Positions 54,680 to 62,697 of a stretch of 64,000 nt of DNA are shown here, in pieces (within the stretch, counting starts at the first letter, position 1; each line of letters opens with the position of its first letter). The stretch covers positions 29,542-93,541 of the forward strand of contig CABYND010000008.1 of the NCBI GenBank assembly GCA_902520195.1. Direction: 5' to 3'. A program made the position numbers and the translations under genes. Source of the DNA: Halieaceae bacterium. GTDB lineage: Bacteria > Pseudomonadota > Gammaproteobacteria > Pseudomonadales > Halieaceae. Below the pieces are notes generated by a model. The model was given only the letters and a program-made list of their open reading frames with translations, did no database searches and was not told the DNA's origin.

Positions 54680-55560
54680 AGACAAGTGGTGATAGAGCCA
54701 GTGGTGGTACATCTGATTATCTGGCCGTTGATGTTGTAGGTCTGCGAGTGTGTCTTGGATGGGGTAGGTGAAGACGTGGTGCCGTTCATCAGATCAATCC
54801 CAAACTGCATCATCCGCAGACTCGCCTCTAGCTCCTGAATCCGCTTCCGCTCTTTATTGGTGGCTTCCTGAATTGCTTGCTGACGCGCAAGAGCCGCTGT
54901 TTGCTGATTGTTTGATGAAGTAACGGCCGTCCCCGTGCCTTGATTCTGATCGTTCATGTAGAGCTTCATGGCGCATTCAGCGTGGGCTTGTGTGCCGCGT
55001 TCAAAGCCAAAAGAATCGCAAGCCTCTAAGCGTTGCTCCGGCGAGGCGGGCGACACGCTGGCACGTGCGTTAGAAGCTTGTTGCTCTGCGACTAGTCTTA
55101 TTGGTTCGCAAATTTTTTCTACTTCGTTACGTGACGACGCTGTGTTGTATTTACTGTCTGGCTTTGTCTCGTCGTAGTAGGCCTTTGACTTGCCGTTTTC
55201 CCAGCATCTAATCGAAATTCCATACTTACTTTGCTGGCTCATCGTTTGAGGGTGGCACCACCTTATTAGGTCCAGCCCGTTGATGATGCCGTTTGATCCG
55301 TATTCTTTGTGGGCTACGGATCGGGTTTCTTTTGATCCGAGAGGCCCAAGGGCGTAAAAAGTTCGTTCTATCTCGCAATTGAAGTATTGCGGGGACCGGC
55401 CTTTTACCTCAACGGAGTTACAAGGCGGCAATCGCTTAAAATACGCTCCGCCGGCGTCATACATCGATTGCCGGTTTTCACTCACACAAGCAACAAGTGC
55501 AAGCAAAACGCCTACCACCGCCAGCTTCACCGCCACACCTGTGTTATTCAGAAACGTCAT
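54676..55560 (-). CDS. Lipoprotein with C-terminal coiled coil, unknown function
   Basis: 294 residues. The lipobox is LVAC with the lipidated Cys at 25. Several Cys-containing segments follow (PPCNSVEV, YFNCEIER, IRWCHPQ, IRCWENG), then FGFERGTQAHAECAMKLY, a motif seen in other proteobacterial lipoproteins. A Gln/Arg-rich coiled coil (about 215-255) and a short Cys-containing end (IIRCTTTGSITTCL) complete it. It is probably attached to the outer membrane. It leads a two-gene operon downstream of element P. Confidence 0.68.
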   Translation of the reverse strand: MTFLNNTGVAVKLAVVGVLLALVACVSENRQSMYDAGGAYFKRLPPCNSVEVKGRSPQYFNCEIERTFYALGPLGSKETRSVAHKEYGSNGIINGLDLIRWCHPQTMSQQSKYGISIRCWENGKSKAYYDETKPDSKYNTASSRNEVEKICEPIRLVAEQQASNARASVSPASPEQRLEACDSFGFERGTQAHAECAMKLYMNDQNQGTGTAVTSSNNQQTAALARQQAIQEATNKERKRIQELEASLRMMQFGIDLMNGTTSSPTPSKTHSQTYNINGQIIRCTTTGSITTCL

Positions 55561-55567
55561 ACCCTCA

Positions 55568-55611
55568 GCTTACCGCAGGACTATCTCAATGTGAGAGGTC
55601 ATGTCAGAGCA
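55568..55611 (-). promoter_or_regulatory. Repeated upstream element P, copy 2
   Basis: 43 of 44 bases equal 53551-53594. It ends 8 bp before the lipoprotein start codon, so the conserved block probably carries promoter and ribosome-site context. Confidence 0.6.
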
Positions 55612-55690
55612 CATGTGATAATTTCTCAGCCCTACGTCCAACTAGCCTCAAAGCATTGGTTGCGTTTTGAAACCTGAGGAGAATCTTCGA

Positions 55691-56590
55691 ATGGCTGTAA
55701 CCCAGGAAGCACCAGCCGAGCCGATTTTATATGTGAATGGAGAGTTTCTCCCTCTATCAGCCGCTCGAGTTTCCCCTTTAGATCAAGGGTTTTTATTGGG
55801 CGATGGAATTTTTGATGTGGTTTCAGCTTGGAGGGGGAAAATTTTTAAGCTTGAGGAGCATTTGGACCGCTTCTTTGATTCTATTCGGGCTGCAAGGTTA
55901 GAGACACGGTTGTCCAAAGATGCTTGGGCCAGCGCAATTCTGGAGACAGTTCGCCGCAATTCGCTAGGAGATGCCAGCATTCGCTTTATCCTTACAAGAG
56001 GGGTGCCCGAGGGTGTTGTAGCTGACCCCCGCGAGATAACACCCACGGAAATAGTCTGGGTGGCACCATATGTCTTTCTAGCTGATGAAGCTAAACGGGC
56101 GAGGGGCATTCGCCTTATGATTAGTGCGACTAGAGGTTTCACGCCAGATACCCTCGATCCACGCTTCAAATGTTTAGACAGACTTCACTCACAACTAATA
56201 AGGCTGGAGGCATTAGAGGCTGGATATGATGATGCACTGTGGCTGGACAATCAGGGTTATGTGGCAGAGGCCGCAGCCAGTAATGTCTTCTTGGTCAAAA
56301 AGGGCACTTTGTATACTCCACAAACCGGAATATTACGAGGAATTACAAGGGCTACAGTCATTGATTGCGCGGCCAGAGCGGAAATACCTTGCTGCGAGGC
56401 GCCAGTGACGAGTTTCGATCTGTATTCAGCGGACGAAGTTTTCACATGCAGTACCGCCGGAGGTGCCTTACCTGTTCGGGAGGTAGCGGGCAGAGCAATT
56501 CCCGGCCCCGTCCCTGGTCCTATATGCCAGAGGATAGATCAAGTCTATTGGGAGATGAGAGACGGCGGCGAATTCGCCACTGTTATATAG
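55691..56590 (+). CDS. Class IV PLP aminotransferase (D-amino acid/branched-chain type)
   Basis: 299 residues of fold-type IV. YVNGEFLPLSAARVSPLDQGFLLGDGIFD is the standard start. RFKCLDRLHSQL carries the likely PLP lysine (about residue 158), GYVAEAAASNVFLVKKG the Glu that holds the pyridine nitrogen, and LRGITRATVI and CSTAGGALPV the phosphate-binding turns. Members transaminate D-amino or branched-chain amino acids, or act as aminodeoxychorismate lyase. GAGGAG lies nine bases before ATG 55691. It is an unusual full-size enzyme among small secreted proteins. Confidence 0.88.
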   Translation: MAVTQEAPAEPILYVNGEFLPLSAARVSPLDQGFLLGDGIFDVVSAWRGKIFKLEEHLDRFFDSIRAARLETRLSKDAWASAILETVRRNSLGDASIRFILTRGVPEGVVADPREITPTEIVWVAPYVFLADEAKRARGIRLMISATRGFTPDTLDPRFKCLDRLHSQLIRLEALEAGYDDALWLDNQGYVAEAAASNVFLVKKGTLYTPQTGILRGITRATVIDCAARAEIPCCEAPVTSFDLYSADEVFTCSTAGGALPVREVAGRAIPGPVPGPICQRIDQVYWEMRDGGEFATVI

Positions 56591-57019
56591 CTTGGTGACG
56601 GCGTGAGTTTTTTCTCTTCAGCCACAGCACAACTCACAGGGTCCAAACGCGCTGAAGAACAGCTACGTGCACAAGCGGCTGAAGAGGTTGCCTGTGGTCA
56701 GGGTGGGCTAATCGCTATTGTGATCGTGATGGTTACCGCCCAGATACATTAGGGGGTGGAATTGGGTGTAATCTGAGGACGCCAATAGTTGGAGTCGCAT
56801 TGCAGTGACCGCTCTTCATGATTTTTCATCGACGAACTTGAATACTTTGAGCGTCAATATCCCGAGGATTTAGAGCATATATTCGCTCTGTGTGGGCCCG
56901 AGATGCCGCTGCTGATTTTTACGGGGACCAGAGACAACTGGCATGTCACATAGTGACAGGAACATCTCGCCCTTATTGAGAACAGGATAGATTTCTTATT
57001 TTGCCTGTTTTTCCATGTC
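56591..57019. other. Intergenic stretch with repeat R copy 5 and a gene fragment
   Basis: 429 bp. Besides the repeat, a 43-codon frame at 56822-56953 (+) begins right after a TGA with no start codon. It reads IDELEYFERQYPEDLEH and PLLIFTGTRDNWHVT, which looks like a stranded piece of a coding region of unknown family. Confidence 0.45.
56705..56766 (+). repeat. Dispersed repeat R, copy 5
   Basis: Full-length: GGCTAATCGCTATTGTGATC, then the GATGGTTACCGCCCAGATAC core and GGGGGTGGAATTGGG. It marks the right end of the repeat-bearing stretch. Confidence 0.85.
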
Positions 57020-57442
57020 TTGATCGATCAGGCGTTGCACAGTACCCGGCGCAGCGAGCGATTTAACACGCGGTCAGCTTTCCGACGCCACGTCGCGCAG
57101 CCAAAGTTTCATGGAGTCCTAGCCACAGCCCACAGCAATATAAGTCCTTTTTACCTCCTAACATCAGCGGCATTATGGCTGGATGATGAGACCGATGCGG
57201 ACAAAAAGCTCATCGCCTACAGCAGATTATTTCGCCATGAGAGCGAGGAGCAAGGTATTGCTTACGATTTCCTTGTCACATGCGCTATCGCTAGCGCAAC
57301 ACAAACATTCGCCCATCACTGCAGTGATTTCGTCCGTCCATACTTTCATAATCAAAAGCCAGATATGAAATTACTTGGATCGTGGGGATCATTGTTATTG
57401 AGAGAGCTTGGCGTCACTGACGCAAACCAAAGTGATGTTTGA
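57020..57442 (+). CDS. Hypothetical protein, doubtful start
   Basis: 140 codons from a TTG with no ribosome site. The first ~45 residues are Arg/His-rich and may not be translated. The rest (LTSAALWLDDETDADKKLIAYSRLFRHESEE and later SWGSLLLRELGVTD) looks like a helical protein. It may be the 3' end of a gene whose 5' part is lost, with 56822-56953 as another remnant. No family is recognised. Confidence 0.4.
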   Translation: MIDQALHSTRRSERFNTRSAFRRHVAQPKFHGVLATAHSNISPFYLLTSAALWLDDETDADKKLIAYSRLFRHESEEQGIAYDFLVTCAIASATQTFAHHCSDFVRPYFHNQKPDMKLLGSWGSLLLRELGVTDANQSDV

Positions 57443-57484
57443 GCAGATGTGAGATGTTAATAGGCGCTGATTGGAGAGACTTTT

Positions 57485-58030
57485 ATAAGTAAAATCCGCT
57501 ACGTCACAGGTCGCCTTGGTAACGCGCAAGGCGGATTGAGCGTCCACTTAGCGACGCTTTCACCGGATTTTGACGCGCTAGCGATTGATGCGGTCTTCCT
57601 ACAGCAGTCGTTCGAAGATCAAGTTAATTCCATGCGGAAGTTCAGCGACATCGGCGAGGGTTTCATCATCGCCACTTCATATGGCGCATACCTCCTTTTG
57701 CAGTCATTGATTGATCAACCGCCCTTGGCCGCCAACGTGATGCTGCTGTCACCTGTTTTAGGCCGTGCTTTGGACAGCGAGCGGATGGTGTTTAGCCGGC
57801 AGCCTCGAGAAAAGGCTCTACGCACGGCAATCGAGACACAAAGACTGGGAATGCCATCACGTCTAGCGATCGTCACGGGGAAGGAGGACGAGGTTTGCGA
57901 TTGGCAACTGGCAACTCAGATAGCGGCAAAGCTGGGAATAGATATCTCAGTGCTAAAAGATGAGGGCCACATGATTGCTCCTGAGAAGGTGTCACTGGCT
58001 ATCGCACAGTTCCTTGCATCTGGACATTAG
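57485..58030 (+). CDS. Alpha/beta hydrolase-like protein with apparent ATA start
   Basis: 181 residues if translated from ATA 57485, with GGAG eight bases upstream. The first normal alternative start, TTG 57536, would cut off the first strand (SKIRYVTGRLGNAQGG). The nucleophile elbow is ATSYGAYLL, the acid is in TGKEDEVCD and the base is His in DEGHMIAPEK, so a small serine hydrolase is likely. No signal peptide. Either ATA is used weakly or a former ATG was lost and the gene is failing. Confidence 0.6.
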   Translation: MSKIRYVTGRLGNAQGGLSVHLATLSPDFDALAIDAVFLQQSFEDQVNSMRKFSDIGEGFIIATSYGAYLLLQSLIDQPPLAANVMLLSPVLGRALDSERMVFSRQPREKALRTAIETQRLGMPSRLAIVTGKEDEVCDWQLATQIAAKLGIDISVLKDEGHMIAPEKVSLAIAQFLASGH

Positions 58031-58107
58031 GCGGTCGGATGTAGCTCAAAAGGATCTTCTTAGGTATTGTGGGTGTGTCTTGACGCAAGTCCGGACTAAA
58101 CATTAAG

Positions 58108-58196
58108 AGAGGGCTGACGCCCCGCCAACCTGCTGCTGAGCAAGGTGGTTTCCTTCGGGAGATGTGGCCCACGTGGCAATATCAGCGTCAGCCTCT
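58108..58196 (+). ncRNA. Candidate structured leader RNA of unknown class
   Basis: A closing stem pairs 58112-58120 (GGCTGACGC) perfectly with 58185-58193 (GCGTCAGCC) and extends three more pairs past one bulge, 12 pairs in all. Inside are an imperfect hairpin (58125-58148), a UUCG tetraloop hairpin (58151-58160) and a small GCC/GGC hairpin (58167-58177), giving a multibranch fold. The element ends 12 bases before a GGAGG ribosome site for the gene at 58222. I cannot match it to a known riboswitch, ribozyme or phage antisense RNA. Confidence 0.5.
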
Positions 58197-58221
58197 ATAT
58201 TCCGTATGGAGGCTTCAAACC

Positions 58222-58518
58222 ATGAACAAAAACACATCGACCAGTGATCAAAGCGCCGTAGGTGGCCGGGTTTATAAATTTCGCGTTCGCGAGCCGGGTG
58301 AATTGGTCTCTCACACTTTCATCGTCAAGTCGGAGACAGACATGTCATACATCGCCCGTGACATTACGGGGTGGTTTACTACGGACTTGGACAAAGTATT
58401 TGAGCTTTTAGTCAGATATGCCCGACCCAAAGACTTGTGGGGACTTCGCGTGAGCGGTTGGGGTGACCTTGCTACGCGAGTCAGGAGGGCACAGTGCTCA
58501 AGCGGGGAAGTAGATTGA
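58222..58518 (+). CDS. Hypothetical small protein downstream of the leader RNA
   Basis: 98 residues from ATG 58222, with GGAGG nine bases upstream. A disordered start (NKNTSTSDQSAVGG) is followed by a compact basic domain: VYKFRVREPGELVSHTFIVKSETD, then a helix (LDKVFELLVRYA) and LWGLRVSGWGDL. No signal peptide, membrane segment or known domain. It probably belongs to the accessory element that continues to the right. Confidence 0.6.
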   Translation: MNKNTSTSDQSAVGGRVYKFRVREPGELVSHTFIVKSETDMSYIARDITGWFTTDLDKVFELLVRYARPKDLWGLRVSGWGDLATRVRRAQCSSGEVD

Positions 58519-58685
58519 GTAACATTTTGTAGGATGCACCTGCAACGGTGCCTCTGCGTCGGTGGAGGCCGCCAATAGTTTGTATAAACGCATGATTTAT
58601 ATGATAAATGAATCAGCTCACAGCCCCTCATGCCACCGGAGCTAATTTATAATGCGGTAGGCAAAGCGATTTTTTGGGTCAATCT

Positions 58686-58979
58686 ATGCCAAGAGGCGGA
58701 AGGAGACAGGGTGCGGGGCGTCCGCCTGGCTCCCTCAATAAAGTTAGGGCTTGCCAGTCTAAAACGTTGTCAGAGTGTGCCAGGGAATACTCTGAAGAGG
58801 CGCTACTGACTCTGGTTTCAGTCGCAAGAAGTGGCCGCACCGATGCCGCACGAGTTGCTGCGGCAGTTGCCCTGTTGGATAGGGCTTATGGCAAGCCAAC
58901 CCTCATGACTGAGCGTGAGCCAGTCGATTTACCGCCAGTCGTTATTGAACTTCGGGCTGCAAAAACTGACGAAAACTGA
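58686..58979 (+). CDS. DUF5681-like small basic protein of mobile-element type
   Basis: 97 residues from ATG 58686. The start PRGGRRQGAGRPPGSLNKVRA is the Gly/Arg-rich tract common in phage- and element-coded proteins, sometimes near terminase small subunits. It is followed by a helical domain (ARVAAAVALLDRAYGKP) also found in those proteins. It may bind DNA. It lies 84 bp upstream of the nuclease-helicase on the same strand. Confidence 0.68.
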   Translation: MPRGGRRQGAGRPPGSLNKVRACQSKTLSECAREYSEEALLTLVSVARSGRTDAARVAAAVALLDRAYGKPTLMTEREPVDLPPVVIELRAAKTDEN

Positions 58980-59063
58980 GTTTCTGTTTAAGCCACTGGG
59001 CGCTCAGGTCGGGTCGTAACCACCTGATTTTTGTCTGAGGATCACTTGGTTTAATCTGCCGGC

Positions 59064-62000
59064 ATGGCGAGTTTCGATGAGTTCAAATCCTCGTTCCCTT
59101 CCGATAGTTATCAGAAGGGCAAGGCGTTTGAACGATTCCTCTGTCAATGGTTCTTTACCAGTCACCCCCTATATCGGAACAAATTTAGAAAAGTTTGGCT
59201 CTGGGAAGATTGGCCGAAGCCCGCAGGGATTCAGGCTCAAGACTTGGGAACTGACCTAATCGCCGAGGACACGGAAGGGAAAATCTGCGCCATTCAGGCA
59301 AAGTTTTATGACGCGGATTACAAAATCCGATTCGATGATGTTGCGACCTTTCTCGCAGACAGTTCGAAGCCTTACATCGACTATCGCCTGCTGATTGCCA
59401 CCTGCGAACTTGGCCTCACTGCGAGGAAGCAGCTCAGCACTCAAGAAAAACCGGTCCAGATATTCCTCTTAAATAATTTTGACTCTTGGGCAATCGATTG
59501 GCCTGAGTCGCTGGAGGACATCAGCACAGTAAGGCTGAGTGGACCCCATGATCCGAGGCCACATCAAAGTGAAGCCGTAGATGATGTTTGCTCAAAGCTC
59601 AATGGTCGGGGCAAACTTATTATGGCCTGCGGCACCGGTAAGACGTTAACTGCGCAGCGCATCGCTGAACGATTGGATTCTCGCAGCACGTTACTGCTTC
59701 TGCCTTCGCTGCTTCTGCTCTCCAATACGCTATCAGAATGGTTACAGCACACAAAAGTAGGGTTTAAGTTTTTGCCCGTGTGCTCAGATTCAACGGTACT
59801 TAAAAGAGCAGATGATGCGATAAATATCAACGTTGCCGAATTGGGATGTCATGCCACGACCGATCCAAGAGAAATACTGAATTTCCTCGAAAGCCCGGGC
59901 AATAAAGTGGTTTTTTCCACTTATCAAAGTAGCAGCAAGATTGCTGAGGTCTTTGCGTCTTCAACTTTGGAGCCCTTCGATCTAATCATTGCCGATGAGG
60001 CGCACCGCTGTGCGGGCAAAGTTTCTTCTGATTATGCCGACGTCCTTGATCATCAAAAATTACCGTCTAAAAACAGACTTTTCATGACTGCTACGCCACG
60101 GGTATATACCCCCCGATTGAAAAAGGCGGCCAGGGACGCAGAGATTCAGTTGGCATCGATGGATGACGAGACGGTGTTTGGCCCTGTACTGCACCATTTA
60201 CCGTTTGGTAACGCCATTGATCGAAACTTGTTGTCGGACTACCGAGTCGTAGTGGTGGGGGTTGATGATGAGCAGTGTAAAAGAATGGTAGAGGATCGAG
60301 CCTTAATCTCTACTGAGACTGGCATAGAACAAGATGCGAAAAGCTTCGCCTCTCAGTTGGGGCTGATTAATGCGATACGTAAATATGACCTCCGACGAAT
60401 TATCAGTTTCCACAGTCGCATAAAGGCCGCTTCTGCCTTCACCGCTGAATTTTCAAAGGTATTAGATTACGTTGAGGACAGTTATCGCCCCGAAGGTGCG
60501 ATTACCTGCGATCACCTGAGTGGGGCAATGCCCACCTCAGAGCGCAACGGAAAACTCAAGGCGTTGGGTAAACTAGAGAGGGAAGATCGGTATCTTTTGG
60601 CGAATGCCAAATGTCTATCGGAGGGTGTGGATGTGCCCGCGTTAGATGGCGTGGCATTCATCGATCCAAGGCGCTCAGAGATCGATATTATCCAGGCAGT
60701 GGGCAGGGCAATCCGCCTTTCATCAGAAAAAGATAAAGGAACCATCATCATCCCGGTTTTTTTGGGAGAGGGGGATGATCCAGAGGTCACGCTCAATAGG
60801 TCAGATTTTGAGCCAGTCTGGAAAATTGTGACTGCCCTAAGAGCCCACGACGAGCAACTGGGTGAGGAATTGGACCAATTGCGGGTCAAACTTGGGCGTG
60901 GGTCATCGGTAAAGCTTCCCAGTGAAAAGATTATTCTGGACATTCCCACGCAAATCACCCGCGCATTTTCTGAGGCATTTGAGGCGAGGTTGATTGAAGC
61001 AACCACCAGCTCTTGGGAATTTTGGTTCGGTTTGTTGCAACGTTACAAAGAAGAACATGGAAATTGCTCGGTCCCACAAGGATTCAGATTAGAGGGATTT
61101 AAGTTGGGGTCGTGGGTTAGTAATCAACGGTCTAGAAGGGATTTCGCCACTCCTGGTCAGCTGAAAAGATTGGAAGATGTTGGATTTATTTGGGATGTGC
61201 TGGAGCACCAGTGGGAAGAGGGTTTTAGCTGTCTGAAACTTTACAAACAAGAACATGGTAACTGTCTGGTGCCGGCTCAATTTAAATTAGAAGGGTATAA
61301 GTTGGGCGCCTGGGTTAGTGAGCAGCGATCCAGAAAGGATTCCGCCACTCCTGATCAGCTTAAAAGACTTACGGATATTGGATTTATTTGGGATGTGCTG
61401 GAGCACCAGTGGGAAGAGGGTTTTAGCTATCTGACACGGTATAAAAAAGAACGTGGCGATTGCTTGGTCCCACAAAGATTTAAATTAGAGGGTTTTAATT
61501 TGGGGGTGTGGGTTAATTCTCAGCGATCCAGAAAGGAGTTCGCCACCCCTGATCAGCTAAGAAGATTGGAAGATATTGGATTTATTTGGGATGTGCTGGA
61601 GCACCGTTGGGAGGAAGGCTATCGATATCTCCAGCGGTATGAGGAACAGCATGGCAACTGTCTAGTTCCAAAAACATTTAAGTTAGAGGGGTTTAACTTG
61701 GGCCAGTGGGTGGGAACCCAACGAACACGGAGAGCCTCTCTAACTCCCGATGCTTTGCAGCGATTGGAGGATATTGGGTTTATTTGGGATTCGTTGAAGT
61801 ACAAGTGGGAGGAGGGCTTTCATCATCTTCAACGCTATAAGAATAAACATGGCGACTGCCTAGTCCCACAAAAATTAAGACTAGAGGGATTTAAGTTGGG
61901 AAGCTGGGTAAATACTCAAAGGACAACGAGAGACACATTAAGTGCTGATCAATTGCAGAGACTGAAGGATATTGGATTTATTTGGGATGTGCTGGAGCAC

Positions 62001-62399
62001 CGTTGGGAGGAAGGCTATCGATATCTCCAGCGGTATCAAGAACAGCATGGCGACTGTCTGGTTCCACAAATATTTAAATTAGGAGGATTTAGATTAGGGA
62101 TTTGGGTTGCGAATCTGCGCAGGAAAAAAGAAACCCTCACCCCCGAGCAATTACAGAGACTTGAGGCTCTTGGATTTATTTGGGATGTGATGGAGTATCA
62201 GTGGGAGGAGGGCTTTGACTATCTAACACTCTACAAAAAAGAATTTGGTAATTGTCTGGTTCCGCAGTCATTCAGATTAGCCGGATTTAAGTTGGGCCAG
62301 TGGGTCTCTGTCCAACGAATGAGAAGAGAGTCTCTCCGTCCCGATCGATTGCAGAGATTGGAGGACATTGGGTTTGTTTGGGATACCGAGAGAAGATAG
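59064..62399 (+). CDS. Restriction endonuclease-like / DEAD-DEAH helicase fusion with seven HA repeats
   Basis: 1111 residues. The N-terminal ~150 residues are PD-(D/E)XK-like: KGKAFERFL, then LGTDLIAEDTEGKICAIQAKFY with the Asp and the QxK lysine. A superfamily 2 helicase follows: Walker A MACGTGKT near 190, DEAH in IADEAHRCAG, MTATPR, and motif VI QAVGRAIR near 555. The C-terminus (651-1111) is seven 66-residue helicase-associated (PF03457-type) repeats beginning WEEGF and ending DIGFIWD. It should be an ATP-driven, DNA-acting nuclease; a role in phage or plasmid defence is inferred from this layout and the mobile-element neighbours. Confidence 0.85.
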   Translation: MASFDEFKSSFPSDSYQKGKAFERFLCQWFFTSHPLYRNKFRKVWLWEDWPKPAGIQAQDLGTDLIAEDTEGKICAIQAKFYDADYKIRFDDVATFLADSSKPYIDYRLLIATCELGLTARKQLSTQEKPVQIFLLNNFDSWAIDWPESLEDISTVRLSGPHDPRPHQSEAVDDVCSKLNGRGKLIMACGTGKTLTAQRIAERLDSRSTLLLLPSLLLLSNTLSEWLQHTKVGFKFLPVCSDSTVLKRADDAININVAELGCHATTDPREILNFLESPGNKVVFSTYQSSSKIAEVFASSTLEPFDLIIADEAHRCAGKVSSDYADVLDHQKLPSKNRLFMTATPRVYTPRLKKAARDAEIQLASMDDETVFGPVLHHLPFGNAIDRNLLSDYRVVVVGVDDEQCKRMVEDRALISTETGIEQDAKSFASQLGLINAIRKYDLRRIISFHSRIKAASAFTAEFSKVLDYVEDSYRPEGAITCDHLSGAMPTSERNGKLKALGKLEREDRYLLANAKCLSEGVDVPALDGVAFIDPRRSEIDIIQAVGRAIRLSSEKDKGTIIIPVFLGEGDDPEVTLNRSDFEPVWKIVTALRAHDEQLGEELDQLRVKLGRGSSVKLPSEKIILDIPTQITRAFSEAFEARLIEATTSSWEFWFGLLQRYKEEHGNCSVPQGFRLEGFKLGSWVSNQRSRRDFATPGQLKRLEDVGFIWDVLEHQWEEGFSCLKLYKQEHGNCLVPAQFKLEGYKLGAWVSEQRSRKDSATPDQLKRLTDIGFIWDVLEHQWEEGFSYLTRYKKERGDCLVPQRFKLEGFNLGVWVNSQRSRKEFATPDQLRRLEDIGFIWDVLEHRWEEGYRYLQRYEEQHGNCLVPKTFKLEGFNLGQWVGTQRTRRASLTPDALQRLEDIGFIWDSLKYKWEEGFHHLQRYKNKHGDCLVPQKLRLEGFKLGSWVNTQRTTRDTLSADQLQRLKDIGFIWDVLEHRWEEGYRYLQRYQEQHGDCLVPQIFKLGGFRLGIWVANLRRKKETLTPEQLQRLEALGFIWDVMEYQWEEGFDYLTLYKKEFGNCLVPQSFRLAGFKLGQWVSVQRMRRESLRPDRLQRLEDIGFVWDTERR
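61014..62396 (+). repeat. Seven 198-bp tandem coding repeats
   Basis: Each unit is 66 codons. A stretch of about 60 bases in the fourth unit (from 61578) is essentially identical to that in the sixth (from 61974), 396 bp apart, showing recent copying within the array. Confidence 0.88.
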
Positions 62400-62605
62400 T
62401 CCAAAATCCCATCACCTTCTTACTATTAAGCCACGCGCCTTGATTACTTTGATTGGCGTCTGCGTTTTGTTGATGACATTAAATTCGACCTGCGAGATTT
62501 TTGATACCCAGGCTTCAGGATTCCCCATCCACCTGGGCCGCAGCATTAAGACGAAGATATCCAACCCGCTGCGCTCATCAAGGGTCGAATCTTTGCCAAG
62601 CGACT

Positions 62606-62645
62606 TCCCCCAAACTCCTGTCTAATCTGGGTTTGAGGGTTTTTT
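62606..62645 (+). terminator. Terminator hairpin
   Basis: CCC-CAAAC pairs with GTTTG-GGG across a ~15-base loop, followed by six T. It lies about 210 bp after the nuclease-helicase stop. Confidence 0.6.
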
Positions 62646-62650
62646 ACGCA

Positions 62651-62686
62651 GGTACAGGTAAAGGTAACGGTAAAGGTGAAAGTAAA
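62651..62686 (+). repeat. Imperfect hexanucleotide repeat (GGTAAA)
   Basis: Six units: GGTACA, GGTAAA, GGTAAC, GGTAAA, GGTGAA, AGTAAA. They sit just past the terminator and just outside the minus-strand gene's stop. Confidence 0.75.
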
Positions 62687-62697
62687 ACACCGGCCGC

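Larger units (their letters stand above)
62400..62697. other. Intergenic stretch after the nuclease-helicase
   Basis: 298 bp with no supported gene. It holds a terminator at 62606 and a hexanucleotide repeat at 62651. Confidence 0.5.

Noticed and set aside
51841..56766. Repeat R as integron attC sites
   Set aside because: Some pieces look similar (GTTAGCC, TAAC), but the R' and R'' consensus is not met in most copies, conserved sequence extends on the wrong side, and no integron integrase is present.
58108..58196. S-box (SAM-I/IV) riboswitch
   Set aside because: GCCAACC and GGTGG resemble conserved S-box pieces, but the core junction and kink-turn motifs cannot be matched.
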